64,000 bases of DNA from positions 371,343-435,342 of the forward strand of contig MNCI01000001.1 in NCBI GenBank assembly GCA_015680685.1, in the 5' to 3' direction. Source of the DNA: Gnetum montanum. Its lineage: Eukaryota; Streptophyta; Gnetopsida; Gnetales; Gnetaceae. The notes under the pieces were generated by a model. That model did not search any database, was not told the origin of the DNA, and saw only the letters and a list, made by a program, of their open reading frames with translations. Numbering within the stretch: position 1 is the first letter of the stretch; each line of letters opens with the position of its first letter. The translations under genes and the position numbers were made by a program. Of the stretch, positions 11,813 through 23,174 are shown piece after piece.

Positions 11813-12148
11813 TTGGGGATAGGAAGTCACAACAATCTCCATCATATTGGAAAATTATTTTCTATTAGAAATGAAAAGCTTACTCTTTCTTTGCAATATG
11901 TCAAAGTTAAATGGAGGTTTCAAAAACAAGATATTCCTATTTATGAACACATTGAGCATGTTCTCTTCAACTTTGGGGCACTTGAAATACATAATGAAAC
12001 TTCATGGTACGAAGATTGGTTTTATCCAGATAGTTCTCCTCTACATTCCCTTAGCATTTTTAAAGCTAAATTTTGGTTTCACTTGCAAGAATTTCAATAT
12101 TCTACTTTGAATAGGAGATGGAATGCACAATTGAAGGATCATCATTGA
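11813..12148 (+). CDS. Unrecognised 111-residue open frame
   Basis: I do not recognise this protein. The frame starts MGIGSHNNLHHIGKLF and is uninterrupted for 111 codons, longer than most open stretches nearby. It is rich in aromatic residues (WYEDWFYP, KFWFHLQEFQY) and has no obvious signal peptide or metal-binding motif. It lies between the LTR candidate and the CpG-rich MADS region. It could be an exon of a host gene, a piece of a retroelement ORF, or chance. No splice sites or partner exons could be assigned. Confidence 0.2.
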   Translation: MGIGSHNNLHHIGKLFSIRNEKLTLSLQYVKVKWRFQKQDIPIYEHIEHVLFNFGALEIHNETSWYEDWFYPDSSPLHSLSIFKAKFWFHLQEFQYSTLNRRWNAQLKDHH

Positions 12149-12149
12149 A

Positions 12150-12740
12150 AATCAATATTTCATTGTATGTGGAAATCAAAGGCCCAACCAAAGCATCAAT
12201 TCTTATTCTAGTCCTTGATTTATCAAGGACTTTCCACTGGAAATAGGCTTCACTTTTAGAAATTGAATACCCTAAATGCATCAATTGTCACATAGAAGTA
12301 TTTTTTATGCATATTTTTTTAGGAATGCTCTTTTTCTAGATAAATTTGGAACTAGTGTCAGTCTCTTCAAATTTTTATTTCAAATCAATTTGTTAGTTTC
12401 CTATTATGTATCTTCAATAATGATTGTATTAGGCAGCACCTTTAAAAGGCTTAGAAGATGCTCATTTTCAAGATTATTTTCTTCATATAAAAGGCACATT
12501 AGATGCCTAGTATTAAAATACAAGTTATATTGAGTTTCATTAGGTATTCTATTGCTAGCTTAGTTCAACTTCTTAAAAAGTGCAATGTTAATAGTTTGAT
12601 TTGGTTTTATTAGTAATTATCCGAGAGAGTACGATTTGCCTTCGTTGTTTTTATTTGCCTTTTTGTTTTTTTGTTTTTGCCTCTGTTTTATTTTTCTTTT
12701 TTTACAAAGTTATTGGAGGGTCACTTTGTAACCTTTTGCC
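12150..12740. other. No recognised gene
   Basis: AT-rich DNA with short T-runs. It marks the transition from repeat DNA to the CpG-richer upstream region of the MADS exon. Confidence 0.4.
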
Positions 12741-13811
12741 CCGCACATGTTGCTCAAGGAAATGGTGGATGCAGCGAAAATACGTGGATATCAAAGATTT
12801 TGAAAGTTTAAGCTGAAGATTCCTTCTCCTTGTGAATTTAAGAGAAAGTAAATCAGAAACCTGGTGGCCGTGGTTCCTGGGACCGGATTTGTCCAGGACG
12901 ACTAACAGGTGGTAAAACGTAAAACACGGTAGTCGCCGATGATGATTAAACAAAAATGGATCGCATCCAAGATTGGGTAACCTATTTTAACCATTTTAAA
13001 CTGCAATTCATTGGTTCGAGAGTACAGACGGTATCATTGATCAACGGTGGATGAAGTGAATTGAATAAGGTGCACCTCAACTTGCGCGCAAGTCCCTGCA
13101 ACCACGTACCTTGTGATTACCCATTTCCATGTCGTATCTCCCACCACGACTCCACAGCACAGTACCACCACGCGCACCAAATATCACATGCAAAAGTAGC
13201 AGCAGCTCATGATCCATCATCTATCCATGCATGTACAAGTTGGGTCCTTGCGCTGCATCATGCCTACTCGGTTGCCGACACCCTGGTACATCGCACTCAC
13301 TCCTTTTCTGCAAACTTTTTTGCTCCTTCTCATCCGATTGAGTGGCTGAGCTTTTTCTCAGATTAAGGTGATATCTTCAAGCTAGCCTGCGTGTTTAGGC
13401 TCCATGGTTGAACCCACAATTCAGTACTTAGTTTTCCAGTTGCCTTGGCTTTAATCCCAAAGCCAAACCCAGTACGAAACAATGCAAATGGCTTTGCCTG
13501 GCAAACGCAGGCAGGCGGGCAATGATATGCGTTGAAGGGCAGACTGAGACTTGACAGCAATCCATCAATACAATGGTGTTAACAGTTTTGTCTGCTTTGG
13601 GTTTAGCAGTGTGGACATTGGCCGCTAGGGTTGTGCTGGCGCTGTGCTGTTAGATGATTGACGCGTGGGGGTCCCCCGAAAGGGTGAGTGCCTGATAAAT
13701 ATCATGATTTTAAACGATAAAATGGCAGCCACGGTTGTTGCTTCAGACAAGGTGCGAGGCAAAGCAGTGGTAGGCTTGGCATATTATTTTCTCAGTTTTG
13801 TTTCGTTTGCA
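12741..13811 (+). promoter_or_regulatory. Upstream region and possible 5' UTR of the MADS-box gene
   Basis: Base use changes here: CG dinucleotides become common (GCGCGCAAG near 13,084; TGACGCGTGG near 13,659), whereas surrounding repeat DNA is poor in CG. No strong TATA box is seen close to the coding start; TGATAAATATC at about 13,693 is weak. A short palindrome GGGGGTCCCCC lies at 13,667-13,677. In-frame ATGs occur at 13,704 and 13,722, the latter in a good context (AAAATGGC), so a longer N-terminus is possible. The assignment as promoter/UTR rests on position and composition only. Confidence 0.4.
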
Positions 13812-14113
13812 ATGGCAACTGCATCTTCTGGGGCTGCAATGAGTGCTGCCAGTGAGAGAGAGAGGGAGAGGGAGCAGAGGGAGCAGACGCAGACGCAGGA
13901 GCAGGTACAGGGGAAGCAACAGCGCAGGGCAAAGAAACGAGGGCGAGTGGAGCTCAAGCGGATCGAGAACAAAGTAAATCGACAAGTGAGTTTCTCCAAG
14001 CGTAGGAATGGGCTGATGAAGAAGGCGTACGAGCTTTCGGTTCTGTGCGATGCCCAGCTCGCGCTTATCGTCTTCTCCAACCATGGCAAGCTCTACCAGT
14101 ATTCCTCTACCAG
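13812..14113 (+). CDS. MADS-box transcription factor (type II, MIKC), first exon
   Basis: The exon encodes 100 complete codons plus two bases. Residues about 44-100 form a full MADS domain: [20 protein letters not shown], then [18 protein letters not shown] and a [12 protein letters not shown] end. This is the DNA-binding (CArG-box) and dimerisation module of plant floral and developmental regulators. The [14 protein letters not shown] helix and [12 protein letters not shown] segment are highly conserved; [19 protein letters not shown] carries family-specific changes. Unlike the usual MGRG start, about 43 residues precede the domain, with a [18 protein letters not shown] tract and a basic QQRRAKKR segment. 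The ATG at 13,812 was chosen as closest to the domain with a good context (GCAATGG); 13,722 and 13,839 are alternatives. The exon ends CAG|GTACGC, phase 2, the standard first-intron position of MIKC genes. I, K and C regions are not found. Subfamily is undecided. Confidence 0.93.
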
Positions 14114-14570
14114 GTACGCCGTTCAAATCAACTGAACTCGTCTCAAACCTGTTATTATTGTTGTCATCATCATCATTATAATTTTTTGCGTCGGATTACC
14201 ATTAAATCTCCTCTATCCCTTCGACGGTCATCGCCGTATTTCTCGTCAAACTTATCCTCTGTTAGTGTTTATTTCTGTGAGCGCGCGTAAAATGTTAACC
14301 TGAATGCTAGGCTGCGATAATCAACGGCTAGTTTGTTAACCTGAATTACGGTTGTTCAGCAGATCCAGAGATAATGTCTTCTATAAATTTTGAGAAAGTG
14401 TTTGCTTGACGGACCGAATTCGATTTCAAAAGATTCTGTATCAAGTTTTGATGAGAGGAATTGGAAGTGGGCTGCAGCATGAAAGTCGGTAATGATAAAA
14501 ACATCCAACCATTACATTATAATCTCGAGAATTGAAAGGATTTATATACCCTGATGACTATTTCGACTCC
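14114..14570 (+). other. Start of MADS intron 1 (donor GT at 14,114)
   Basis: The donor GTACGC follows the exon directly. The first few hundred bases are still relatively CpG-rich and show no repeat copies elsewhere in the window. MIKC genes typically have a long first intron, and gymnosperm introns can reach tens of kilobases, so all later DNA in the window could be intronic. No acceptor followed by a K-domain exon could be found. Confidence 0.6.
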
Positions 14571-14574
14571 ATAG

Positions 14575-15115
14575 ATTTATATAGGTATATAAGTTTACAA
14601 ACTTTAGGTGGAAGAAAATAATATATTGAAAAAGGAAATTCAAATTTTTATATAATATATAAAAAATTATTCTTGAGAATAAGATACAAAATATGAGAAA
14701 ATAAAAACACTGAAAAAATCACTTGAGAAGAAAAAACTGGCTTATCTTCTTTTCCTGAAAACTATTGACTTGAACATTTTATTTTCACAAATCCTTATTC
14801 AATTCACTGTTTTCAAAATGAATAAAGGACTAGTTGAAAATGAATAAAGGACTTGTTAACAACTAAGGACATTAATAGTTTAAAAACATTTTAAAAGTGC
14901 ATTATGATTGTACATGATGAGAAATATAAACTTTTTTACAAAATCAAATATCATCATCCTCAGCCTTATCTTAATTACATAGGCATAGTTTTATTAGTTT
15001 TATTTTTCCTTTTTAACCAATTGCCCTTTGTTAAGACCTAAATTAATATTCATTTTCAATTTATTTTGGTTTTTCTTTGGTTATTTTCCCTCTACATCAA
15101 ATAAAATTATATCTA
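14575..15115. repeat. Direct repeat R, first copy
   Basis: This segment, from ATTTATATAGGTATATAAG through TTATTTTCCCTCTACATCAA, is repeated with moderate divergence at 15,866-16,415. Shared landmarks include TTGAGAATAAGATACAAAAT, ACCATTGGCC/ACCAATTGCC with TTTGTTAAGACC, and TTTGGTTATTTTCCCTCTA. It could be one of a pair of LTR-like repeats or one half of a tandem duplication. Confidence 0.7.
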
Positions 15116-15154
15116 ATACATTTCCCTCTACATCAATTCATGTGCTAAATGGGA

Positions 15155-15867
15155 AACTTTAGATTTTTATAATTATTAACTAAAATTACAAGACATTTAT
15201 TAGAGGTATTTCAAAGTTTCAAAATAATAAACCATAAGGATCTACCTCAAAAACCTTAAATCCTAGCCTAAACTTGCTACAACTTAGATATAAAATAATA
15301 GATCAAAACCTCAAAATCTATCATAAACTTGCTAAATCCTCATGTCAAAAATAATAGATGGATAGATAACATGGAGAATCCTTAGATATATCCAATAACA
15401 AAACAATAAGCATAATAAATACATAAACTTGCTAAATGCAAATTCAAAATATGAGAAATTGATATATCTTTGCTACTTCATGATTTGGTTAAATCTTAGG
15501 CTTCAATTTTCTTTTGAAACCTTAGCTTTAATCCTCACCTAGATAAGGATTTGCTAATGTATTAGACCTATTTACATCAAAAGGAAGGAAATTGATGTTT
15601 TGACAAACCTTCACCAATAGCATTTGAATCTACCCTTTTAGACATAAGCATTGCATCCCTTCTAATGCTTCAATTAGATGCATACAGAAACCTCTAATGG
15701 TGAGTTAAGACAAATACTTAGGGTAAAGTGCTTATAGTTATAGGTATATACGTATATCCACTCAAATTTATTAGATGCATACAAAAACCTCTAATGGTGA
15801 GTTAAGACAAATACTTAGGGCAAAGTGCTTATAGGTGTAGGTATATAAGTATATCCACTCAAATTTA
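15155..15867. repeat. Segment S, first copy (also at 20,843 and 54,55x)
   Basis: The sequence from TTTAGATTTTTATAATTATT to the TTAGATGCATAC region matches 20,843-21,420 and about 54,555-55,130. It carries no recognised coding motif. It sits between the two R copies. Confidence 0.7.
15674..15867. repeat. Tandem duplication, 97-bp unit, two copies
   Basis: The 97 bases at 15,674-15,770 (starting TTAGATGCATACAGAAACC) recur at 15,771-15,867 with few changes. The duplication is absent from the S copies at about 21,362 and 55,072, so it arose after those copies separated. Confidence 0.85.
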
Positions 15868-16415
15868 TATAGGTATATAGGTTTACAAAATTTATGTTGA
15901 AGAAAATAATATATCTCTTATAATTTCTTATTAAGGAAAGAATTCTGAAAATTCTGAATTTTTTTTATAATGTACAAAAAAACTTTATTCTTGAGAATAA
16001 GATACAAAATATGGGGAAAGAAAAACACTGAAAAAACCTCTTGAGAAGAAAAAACTTAGTTTCTTTTCACCCAAAAAACATAGCTTAGTTTCATGAAAAC
16101 TATTGACTTAAGAATTTTATTTTTCACAAATGCTTATTCAATTCACTATCTTGAAAATGAATAAGGAACTTATTAAGGAATAAGAATATTAATGGTTTAC
16201 AATTTACGTTATGCTTGTACACGATGAGAAATTTAAAATTTTTTAAAAAGTAAATATTATCCTTATCATAGCCTTATCCCAACTACAAGGCTTAGTTTTA
16301 TGAGTTCCTATTTTGCCTTTTTTAACCATTGGCCTTTGTTAAGACCTAAATTAATATTAATTTTTAATTTACTTTGGTTTTCCTTTGGTTATTTTCCCTC
16401 TACATCAAATAAAAA
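15866..16415. repeat. Direct repeat R, second copy
   Basis: Partner of 14,575-15,115. It is also the first part of the 15-kb duplication and therefore appears a third time at 48,994-49,540. Confidence 0.7.
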
Positions 16416-16419
16416 CCAT

Positions 16420-19400
16420 TTCTCTAGGAACCAAAGATTCATGACTAACTATGACCAAACCATTTGAGGTGACTTTTCTTACTACTTATAAGTAATATCC
16501 CAAAAAATGAAATATATAAATTAATAAGTTTAAGTAAAATGTAATGTTAATATTTTACATTGTAATTAGCCTACTCAACCTTAGAACATAAATAGTTATT
16601 ATGTCTACCTAAAAATATTATAATTCCATGAATACCAGAAGGGGCTAAATAGTTTTGTACAAAATTCATCTATCTGCCAATCCTCTTTTAAATTTTTATC
16701 CATCATATAATCCTTTATTCTATCTCAACTGTTTTCTATTAAATCACCTATATTTAAGAGAGCCCAATTTCTCAACTTGATGAGGTTAAAGTAATCATCA
16801 AGAGGAAGGACTAGAGAGGAAATAAATGCTTAAGATACTACCTCAAGAATAACATACATTATATATTTTTGCAAAGCATTTAGAATTCTACTACAATTAT
16901 TAATTTTAGTATTAATATTCATCTTGTTTATAGTAAAATAAGTCTTTTATGAATTATAAATGTATTTTAAAAATCAATTTAAAAAATTTTCAATCTATTT
17001 TGTAGAGTTCTATAATAGTGTCTTATGATTTCTTCTTGAATTTATATGAGTGACAACTCACATTTTTTGTGAGCTAGAAGTCAAGAGTGCATGTTTTTGA
17101 TAGTAAACTACTATAAATTCTAAATGTCACTTAGCAATTCATTTTGTACAACTTCTATACCCTTACAGATTGACATTGATGTCAAGAATCTATAGTAAAA
17201 CATCAACTAATATTTTTTAAAAAATCTTTTTACTAGAGCATAGATTGTTTTGGTAAAAGATGGTTACTTTGAAAAATAATTCTTCTTTAACTAACTTAAA
17301 TTTTTAACATATATTTTAGGAATTTTCAATACATACTTACGTGCTTAGTCTTGTTCATAGGATATTTTTAATTCATGTTTATGTTATTTTACAAGTTAAC
17401 CAAACTCTTATTTTCTTAATCAAAACCCTTTCTTTGTCATATATTAGAAAGTATTTTTCTTAAAAGGTAAATCTCTTTTCATAGTTACACTATTTTTAGT
17501 ACATATAATTAGATAAACATCTTTTTATTTACCAAGCTTCTTAGAAAAAATAACTTCTTTTGATAAACATATGGCCATCTAACATAGTTATTTCTAGTGT
17601 GATAAGATAATATTTGATTAAGATGAAGCCATTATAGTCTTTAACCAAAAACCATATTAGAAAAATGAACAACAAAGGGTTTATTATCAATACAAAAAGT
17701 TGGGAAACTAAGAAGAATAACTCTAAATATTTTCAAGACTAATGTTATAAGGCTTTTAAGAAAGATATCCTTTGATCTTATACTAGAAATTTCAAAATTT
17801 TTTAAAGAAATATAAGAACCATTTATCTACATTTTAACATTAGTAAAAATCATTTTACTATAGTGCATTGCTTGCCAACCTTAGGAATAACCTATCTTCC
17901 CATTAGTAAAATGATATCTTAGTAGATCTTGTTAGTTCTAGTATTCACTTTGGTAACTCTTACTCCATTCATTCTATATGCCCATGTTGTAGTTTAGAAG
18001 CAAGATAAAGAAACAAATTTACCATGCCCAATTTCAAGGTAATAGAAGCCCATAACTACATATGAAAATATAGTAAAAGAACATAGTCAAAGCTCAAATC
18101 TCAAAAGAAGACAAAGATCAAGTGAAAGAAAAATAATTTTTGTAAAAATAGTAAAAAAACAGAAAGTATTAAAGCCATGTAATTTATATTTCAATTATTA
18201 TGTCATATATAAAAAGATAAGAAATTCTATTATTTTTACTTATACTAAAAGTTTGATGTACAGATGTAATTGGCAAATGACCCCAATCTCTCATGTCTCT
18301 TGAATTTCTAGCATAATTTTCTATAAAATAGGCTTGTCCAGTTATCTTCTAGTATGTCCCCATCATTCGACTAGAAATATGTAGGCAAACTATGTTTGTA
18401 AGAGATGTAATTGATGTCATTAAGATAAATTGATGTTACAATAATAAGATCAATTATGTTACAAAATTTTCCACTCCAATAACTTTCATCATCAATTCAT
18501 CATATTCACAAATTCATTGTTCCAAGAAGTTGAATAATCACATTTGGGGCTATTTTTGTGTAATAGATTTCAACTATTAAATAAACTCAAATCAATTCCA
18601 AATTTTCAAGTAGCTAGATTGTTGAAAGATCTTTGTATTAAGTATTCACTTATCTCAAAATCTCTCAAATCATAGAGATATTCATCATGCAAATCACCAA
18701 TTTCTATTTTGAACAATAAATAGTTGTATTCAAGATCCACCTTTTGAGACATATTTGAATCATCAAAAAAATTTAAATTAATATGAAATACCATAGGCTT
18801 ATAGATTGTAGAATGGGTTTTCCAACAAGCCTATGATCATCCTAAAACTTATCAAGATCATGAATATATTGCAATTAAAATATAGTAAAAAATTTAATTA
18901 TGCTCAATTAGGTTACCCACATCATTCAATATATTAGGTTGCCAAAAATCTACAAAATAAAAAATTCTTTTAAATTTTCTTACATCTAATAAAATCAAAA
19001 AATCTTATAAGATTCACTAATTTATCAATTCATTTTGGTGATAGAAGATGAACTTTCAAAGAAGGGATTCCAAGAGTATCATATTCCTTAAGTTACTTGT
19101 AAGTGTTTCATGACACATAGTTCATGAATTTGTAATCATTAGAGTTTCTTCATAAATAATATCAGTTAAGTACTTATCATTAAAATAATAATAATGAATT
19201 TGAGTTTTTCTCTTTCATTTTAGATTCAATGTTATACTATACAATTCAACAATATTAATAATTTTTTGAAAATCACCTTCTATTTCTCTAATTAACAAAA
19301 ACATGTCATTAGTAAATTAGTTATGAAAGACCATACTACCATTAGGAAGATTTATGTTACAAGCATGACCTAACATACCATTAAATCTAAGGACAACACT

Positions 19401-20842
19401 TAAAGCATAAAAAGAAAGATGAAAAAANNNNNNNNNNNNNNNNNNNNNNNNNNNNNNNNNNNNNNNNNNNNNNNNNNNNNNNNNNNNNNNNNNNNNNNNN
19501 NNNNNNNNNNNNNNNNNNNNNNNNNNNNNNNNNNNNNNNNNNNNNNNNNNNNNNNNNNNNNNNNNNNNNNNNNNNNNNNNNNNNNNNNNNNNNNNNNNNN
19601 NNNNNNNNNNNNNNNNNNNNNNNNNNNNNNNNNNNNNNNNNNNNNNNNNNNNNNNNNNNNNNNNNNNNNNNNNNNNNNNNNNNNNNNNNNNNNNNNNNNN
19701 NNNNNNNNNNNNNNNNNNNNNNNNNNNNNNNNNNNNNNNNNNNNNNNNNNNNNNNNNNNNNNNNNNNNNNNNNNNNNNNNNNNNNNNNNNNNNNNNNNNN
19801 NNNNNNNNNNNNNNNNNNNNNNNNNNNNNNNNNNNNNNTTTTTTTTTTTTTTTTTTTTGGAATATGCCTACTGTAGTATCTTCTATCCTATCATAGGCTA
19901 GTAGGGAAATATTTAAAAGAAGAAAATAAAATAAAAAAAAGTTACAACACCACTTAATAACTAGACTAGATTCCAAAACTAGAATAAGAAAGATTAAACA
20001 ATAGGAATACAAAAAATCATTCACATTAAGAATAAAGAAAAAATAAGGAATATAAATAAACATAGTACAATGGTCCCTTCACAAAGCAAAGCAAAATAGT
20101 TCCTTGTCCATTACCATATAACAAATGCTAATATCATGCTATTGATTAATAAAATCTATAGCAATAACAAACACCTATGATAAAATAGAAATAAATAATC
20201 AAAATGATCTCAAATAGGGATAATGCTATTCAAATGAGACCTCTACATAGTTTTATATCACGTGTATGAAAATATTCTAAAAATAACTATTACATAATTT
20301 GACATATTATATTGATTTTCAATAATAATAGTCCACATAGTATCAAAATAGTATTTGAATATTAACTAGTTTAGCTATATATTTAGGATATATATCTATT
20401 ACTTGGTCAAGGAAATTTTTTAATATTTTTGAAATTAATAAAATCTAAATTTGATTCACTAAGGATTAATTTTTATGTTAAAAATAAAAATCAATACCAG
20501 TTTATGTTATTCAATAATAAATCTTATAAAAAAGGTCATCTCTTCAGCTAGCTTTATGACAAAATTGTATCTCAAGGAACAAAATCTAGGTAACAAAGTA
20601 GAGGTAGTTCGCCTCTCCAAAAAACTCGTATCTAAAATAATAATTCCCATGAAAATGTTACTCTTAGTCTAGAATTATGATGAAAATTATTTATTTATCG
20701 TGACAAAGTCTAGGCACTTAGTAGTTAGCCTCTTGGTCATAATTCTCTTTCTTAGCTATTATGATAAGAGAAAAATTGTGATCAGGAGAGCCCCTCTTCA
20801 CCATGTGATGATAGAGCATCCAGAATGTTAAGAATGGTAGAA
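16420..20842. other. Anonymous AT-rich DNA (segment X), no recognised gene
   Basis: I see no coding motif on either strand. The segment is well conserved between the two duplication copies (counterpart about 49,540-54,554). It includes small open frames such as 18,606-18,794 (minus) and 20,475-20,672 (plus). The latter has a counterpart at 54,185-54,382 with several amino-acid changes, as expected of duplicated DNA without need for selection. Confidence 0.5.
19428..19838. other. Assembly gap (411 N)
   Basis: The gap is flanked by an A-run on the left and a T-run on the right. Duplication copy 2 carries about 972 bases (52,577-53,548) in the same place, so the gap is probably undersized and hides a LINE fossil. 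Confidence 0.9.
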
Positions 20843-21420
20843 AAATTTAGATTTTTATAATTATTAACTAAAATTACAAAACATTTGTTAGAGGTATTTT
20901 AGAGTTGCAAGATAAAAAACCATAAGAATCCACATCAAAAATCTCAAATCATAGCCTAAACTTGATAAAACTTAGATCCAAAATAATAGATCAAAACCTT
21001 AAAACCTATAATGAACTTGCTAAATCCTCATGTTAAAAATAGTAGAAAGATAGATAACATGAAGAATCATTAGATCTAACCAATACCAGAAGAATAAGCA
21101 TAATACATGTGTAAAATTGCTAAATGCAAATTGAAAATATGAGGAATTGGTATATCTTTTCTACTTCATGATTTAATTAAATCCTAGGCTTCAATTTTCT
21201 TTTGAAACATTACCTTTAATCCCCACCTAGAAAAGGATTTGCTAACGTATTAGATGTATTTACATAAAAAGAAAGAAAATTAATATTTTGACAAACCCTA
21301 ACTAATAGCACCTAAATCTACCCTTTTAGATGTAAGCATAGCACCCCTTATAATGCTCCAATTAGATGCATACACAAACTTCTAATAGTGAGATAAGACA
21401 AATGCTTAGGAAAAAGTGTT
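20843..21420. repeat. Segment S, second copy
   Basis: Matches 15,155-15,720 with moderate divergence. Similarity stops after GCTTAGG near 21,410, where copy-specific DNA (TTAGGATGTTTATCATGG) begins. Confidence 0.65.
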
Positions 21421-22000
21421 TAGGATGTTTATCATGGATTTATATTTCTAAAATACATGAGCCTCTAATATAAAAATAAATTTAGAACTCTATTTTTATA
21501 TTTTATTTCATCTTATTTCTAAAGTATATGTTCAAGATCCTAGATAAAATGCCTAGGTATGCATACCATTTAATTATATCTTTAACTTACTTGGGACCAA
21601 TAGTTAAAGTAGAGTTGTTGAAATTAACTATAACCACACTCCAAGATATATAGCCAACATGATGCTTAAAAAGCATTATAAAGGAATATGATGATGCTTG
21701 AAATATGACTAGAGGTAATAAGTTTTACTTGTAAATCTTTGTCACATAATGAGTTAACCACTTAAGTGAGCTTTCATTTGTGAAATAAGAGTTAAAGACC
21801 TTATAACATTCAAAAATTTATAGCTATACCAATTTCAAAGTAATCACATGACATACATCTTGAATACTTGAATCCACAACCATGAAAAACACATGCCCTA
21901 GTATAGTAACTTATGCAAGATCCATAATAATGTGTATAAAATAATTAAAATTATTATCATATATCAAGCATGTAGAAAATATAATATAGCCACAATTTGA
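21421..22000. other. No recognised gene
   Basis: AT-rich DNA shared with about 55,131-55,710. Near 21,995-22,015 the string AAGTTATGAGTTTGATTCCAA resembles a Pol III B box (GGTTTGATTCC type), so a decayed SINE may lie here. Confidence 0.35.
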
Positions 22001-22019
22001 TAATACCCCAAGTTATGAG

Positions 22020-22422
22020 TTTGATTCCAATGGATTATCATTATCATTATTATTCTATCCTAGTCTCAATAACATGGGGTCAACTACATGAGTTCTGTTG
22101 CACTATTTTTCTCTATGAAGAGCTAGATCTTTATTTATTTGTAGTTCCTTGAAATCATCTTTGATCGTTTTTTCTCATATCTTCTTTGATCTTCCTTTTG
22201 GTGGATTTCCTAGAATAGTGTTATAGCAATATTTATTTATAGACTCATTATCTAATCTTCTTTGCACATGTTCAAACCATATAAGCTATCATTCTTATAG
22301 CTTATTTGAAATAGTAGCCACTCCAAGTGTTCCTCTAATGTATGTATTATGCATTTTATGTCTTTTAGTAACATTTAGTATCCATCTATGTATTCACATT
22401 TCTACCACATTGATTTGTTATT
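22020..22422 (-). pseudogene. 3' end of a LINE ORF2 (minus strand), fossil
   Basis: The minus strand reads FEHVQRRLDNE, then GNPPKGRSKK, DFKELQINKDLAL and THVVDPMLLRLG. This is the C-terminal tail of plant L1-type LINE ORF2 (GHV.RR ... GRPK.TW ... DL..LGL ... DR..WR..IHVADP). The intact protein would be an endonuclease/reverse transcriptase. Only the last ~130 codons remain and stops are present. The family A LTR begins exactly where LINE similarity ends (22,423), so the LTR element probably inserted into the LINE. Confidence 0.75.
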
Positions 22423-23174
22423 TGATGAGTGGTGGGCAGTATCTATGCCCAATCATATGAATCATAATTATTCACATGCAATCTCGTCAAATTTATTAGA
22501 CTTAGTTACCTAAGTTGCTGACATTCCTAAACAATGAATTGTGTAGTTGTAGGTCATTATCTTTCCAATTCATACTTGTGTTAAACTATGCATATGGTTA
22601 TGTGTGGTTGAGGCACAAGATATTTATTTTTATGTTTTTTATTATTTTTCTCCTATTTGCTAGATGATTGAATGAAAATTTGATAATTAAATTAATTAAC
22701 TACTTTATTAACTAACTATCCTAACATGGAGTATCTATTCCTATTTTCCATACATATCCTAAACATATATTGATTTTTCTAGGTTACCAAGTATATACTA
22801 TAGGATGTACCAAGTATCCACTACTAGGATTACCAAGTGTTAATATGTTATACTTGAAATGATCATCCTCACGTGCCTTATGAATGATAATATTAATTAA
22901 TTAAGAATAAGAAAGTAAATCTCATGTAATGTAAAGTGCTGGAAAGTAGAATTATGCTAGTCTAACTACTACAATGGATGTAGGAAATTTTGATTTTATT
23001 ACAATCCATGCAAATGTGTCTAGGTACATAGCCATTTAAATAAAATGCTATAAAATCTCATAAATCCATACTGTGGGCACTCAAAGGAAAAATATTCTAA
23101 CTCTCGAAGGAGGAAACCACAAGAATCTAGCTAAGGCTAAGATCAGAAGGTACCATAAATGCGAGGGGTATGTG

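Noticed and set aside
13665-13811. Upstream extension of the MADS frame beginning at 13,665
   Set aside because: The first codon there is GTG, not ATG, and the added residues resemble no MADS protein. In-frame ATGs at 13,722 or 13,812 are more reasonable starts.
13743-14126. Antisense open frames across the MADS exon
   Set aside because: They are mirror frames of the well conserved MADS coding sequence and have no domain of their own.
14575-16415. R copies as the two LTRs of a small non-autonomous element
   Set aside because: No TG...CA ends, primer-binding site or target duplication could be placed, and S also occurs apart from R. A tandem duplication explains the arrangement better.
19317-20063. 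248-codon and 160-codon frames across the N gap
   Set aside because: They exist only because N was read through. Copy 2 shows real sequence with stops in this place.
20475-20672. 65-codon frame conserved at 54,185-54,382
   Set aside because: A faint resemblance to Copia Gag (FMTKLYLKEQ) was considered, but the following residues do not fit. Conservation is explained by the 15-kb duplication.
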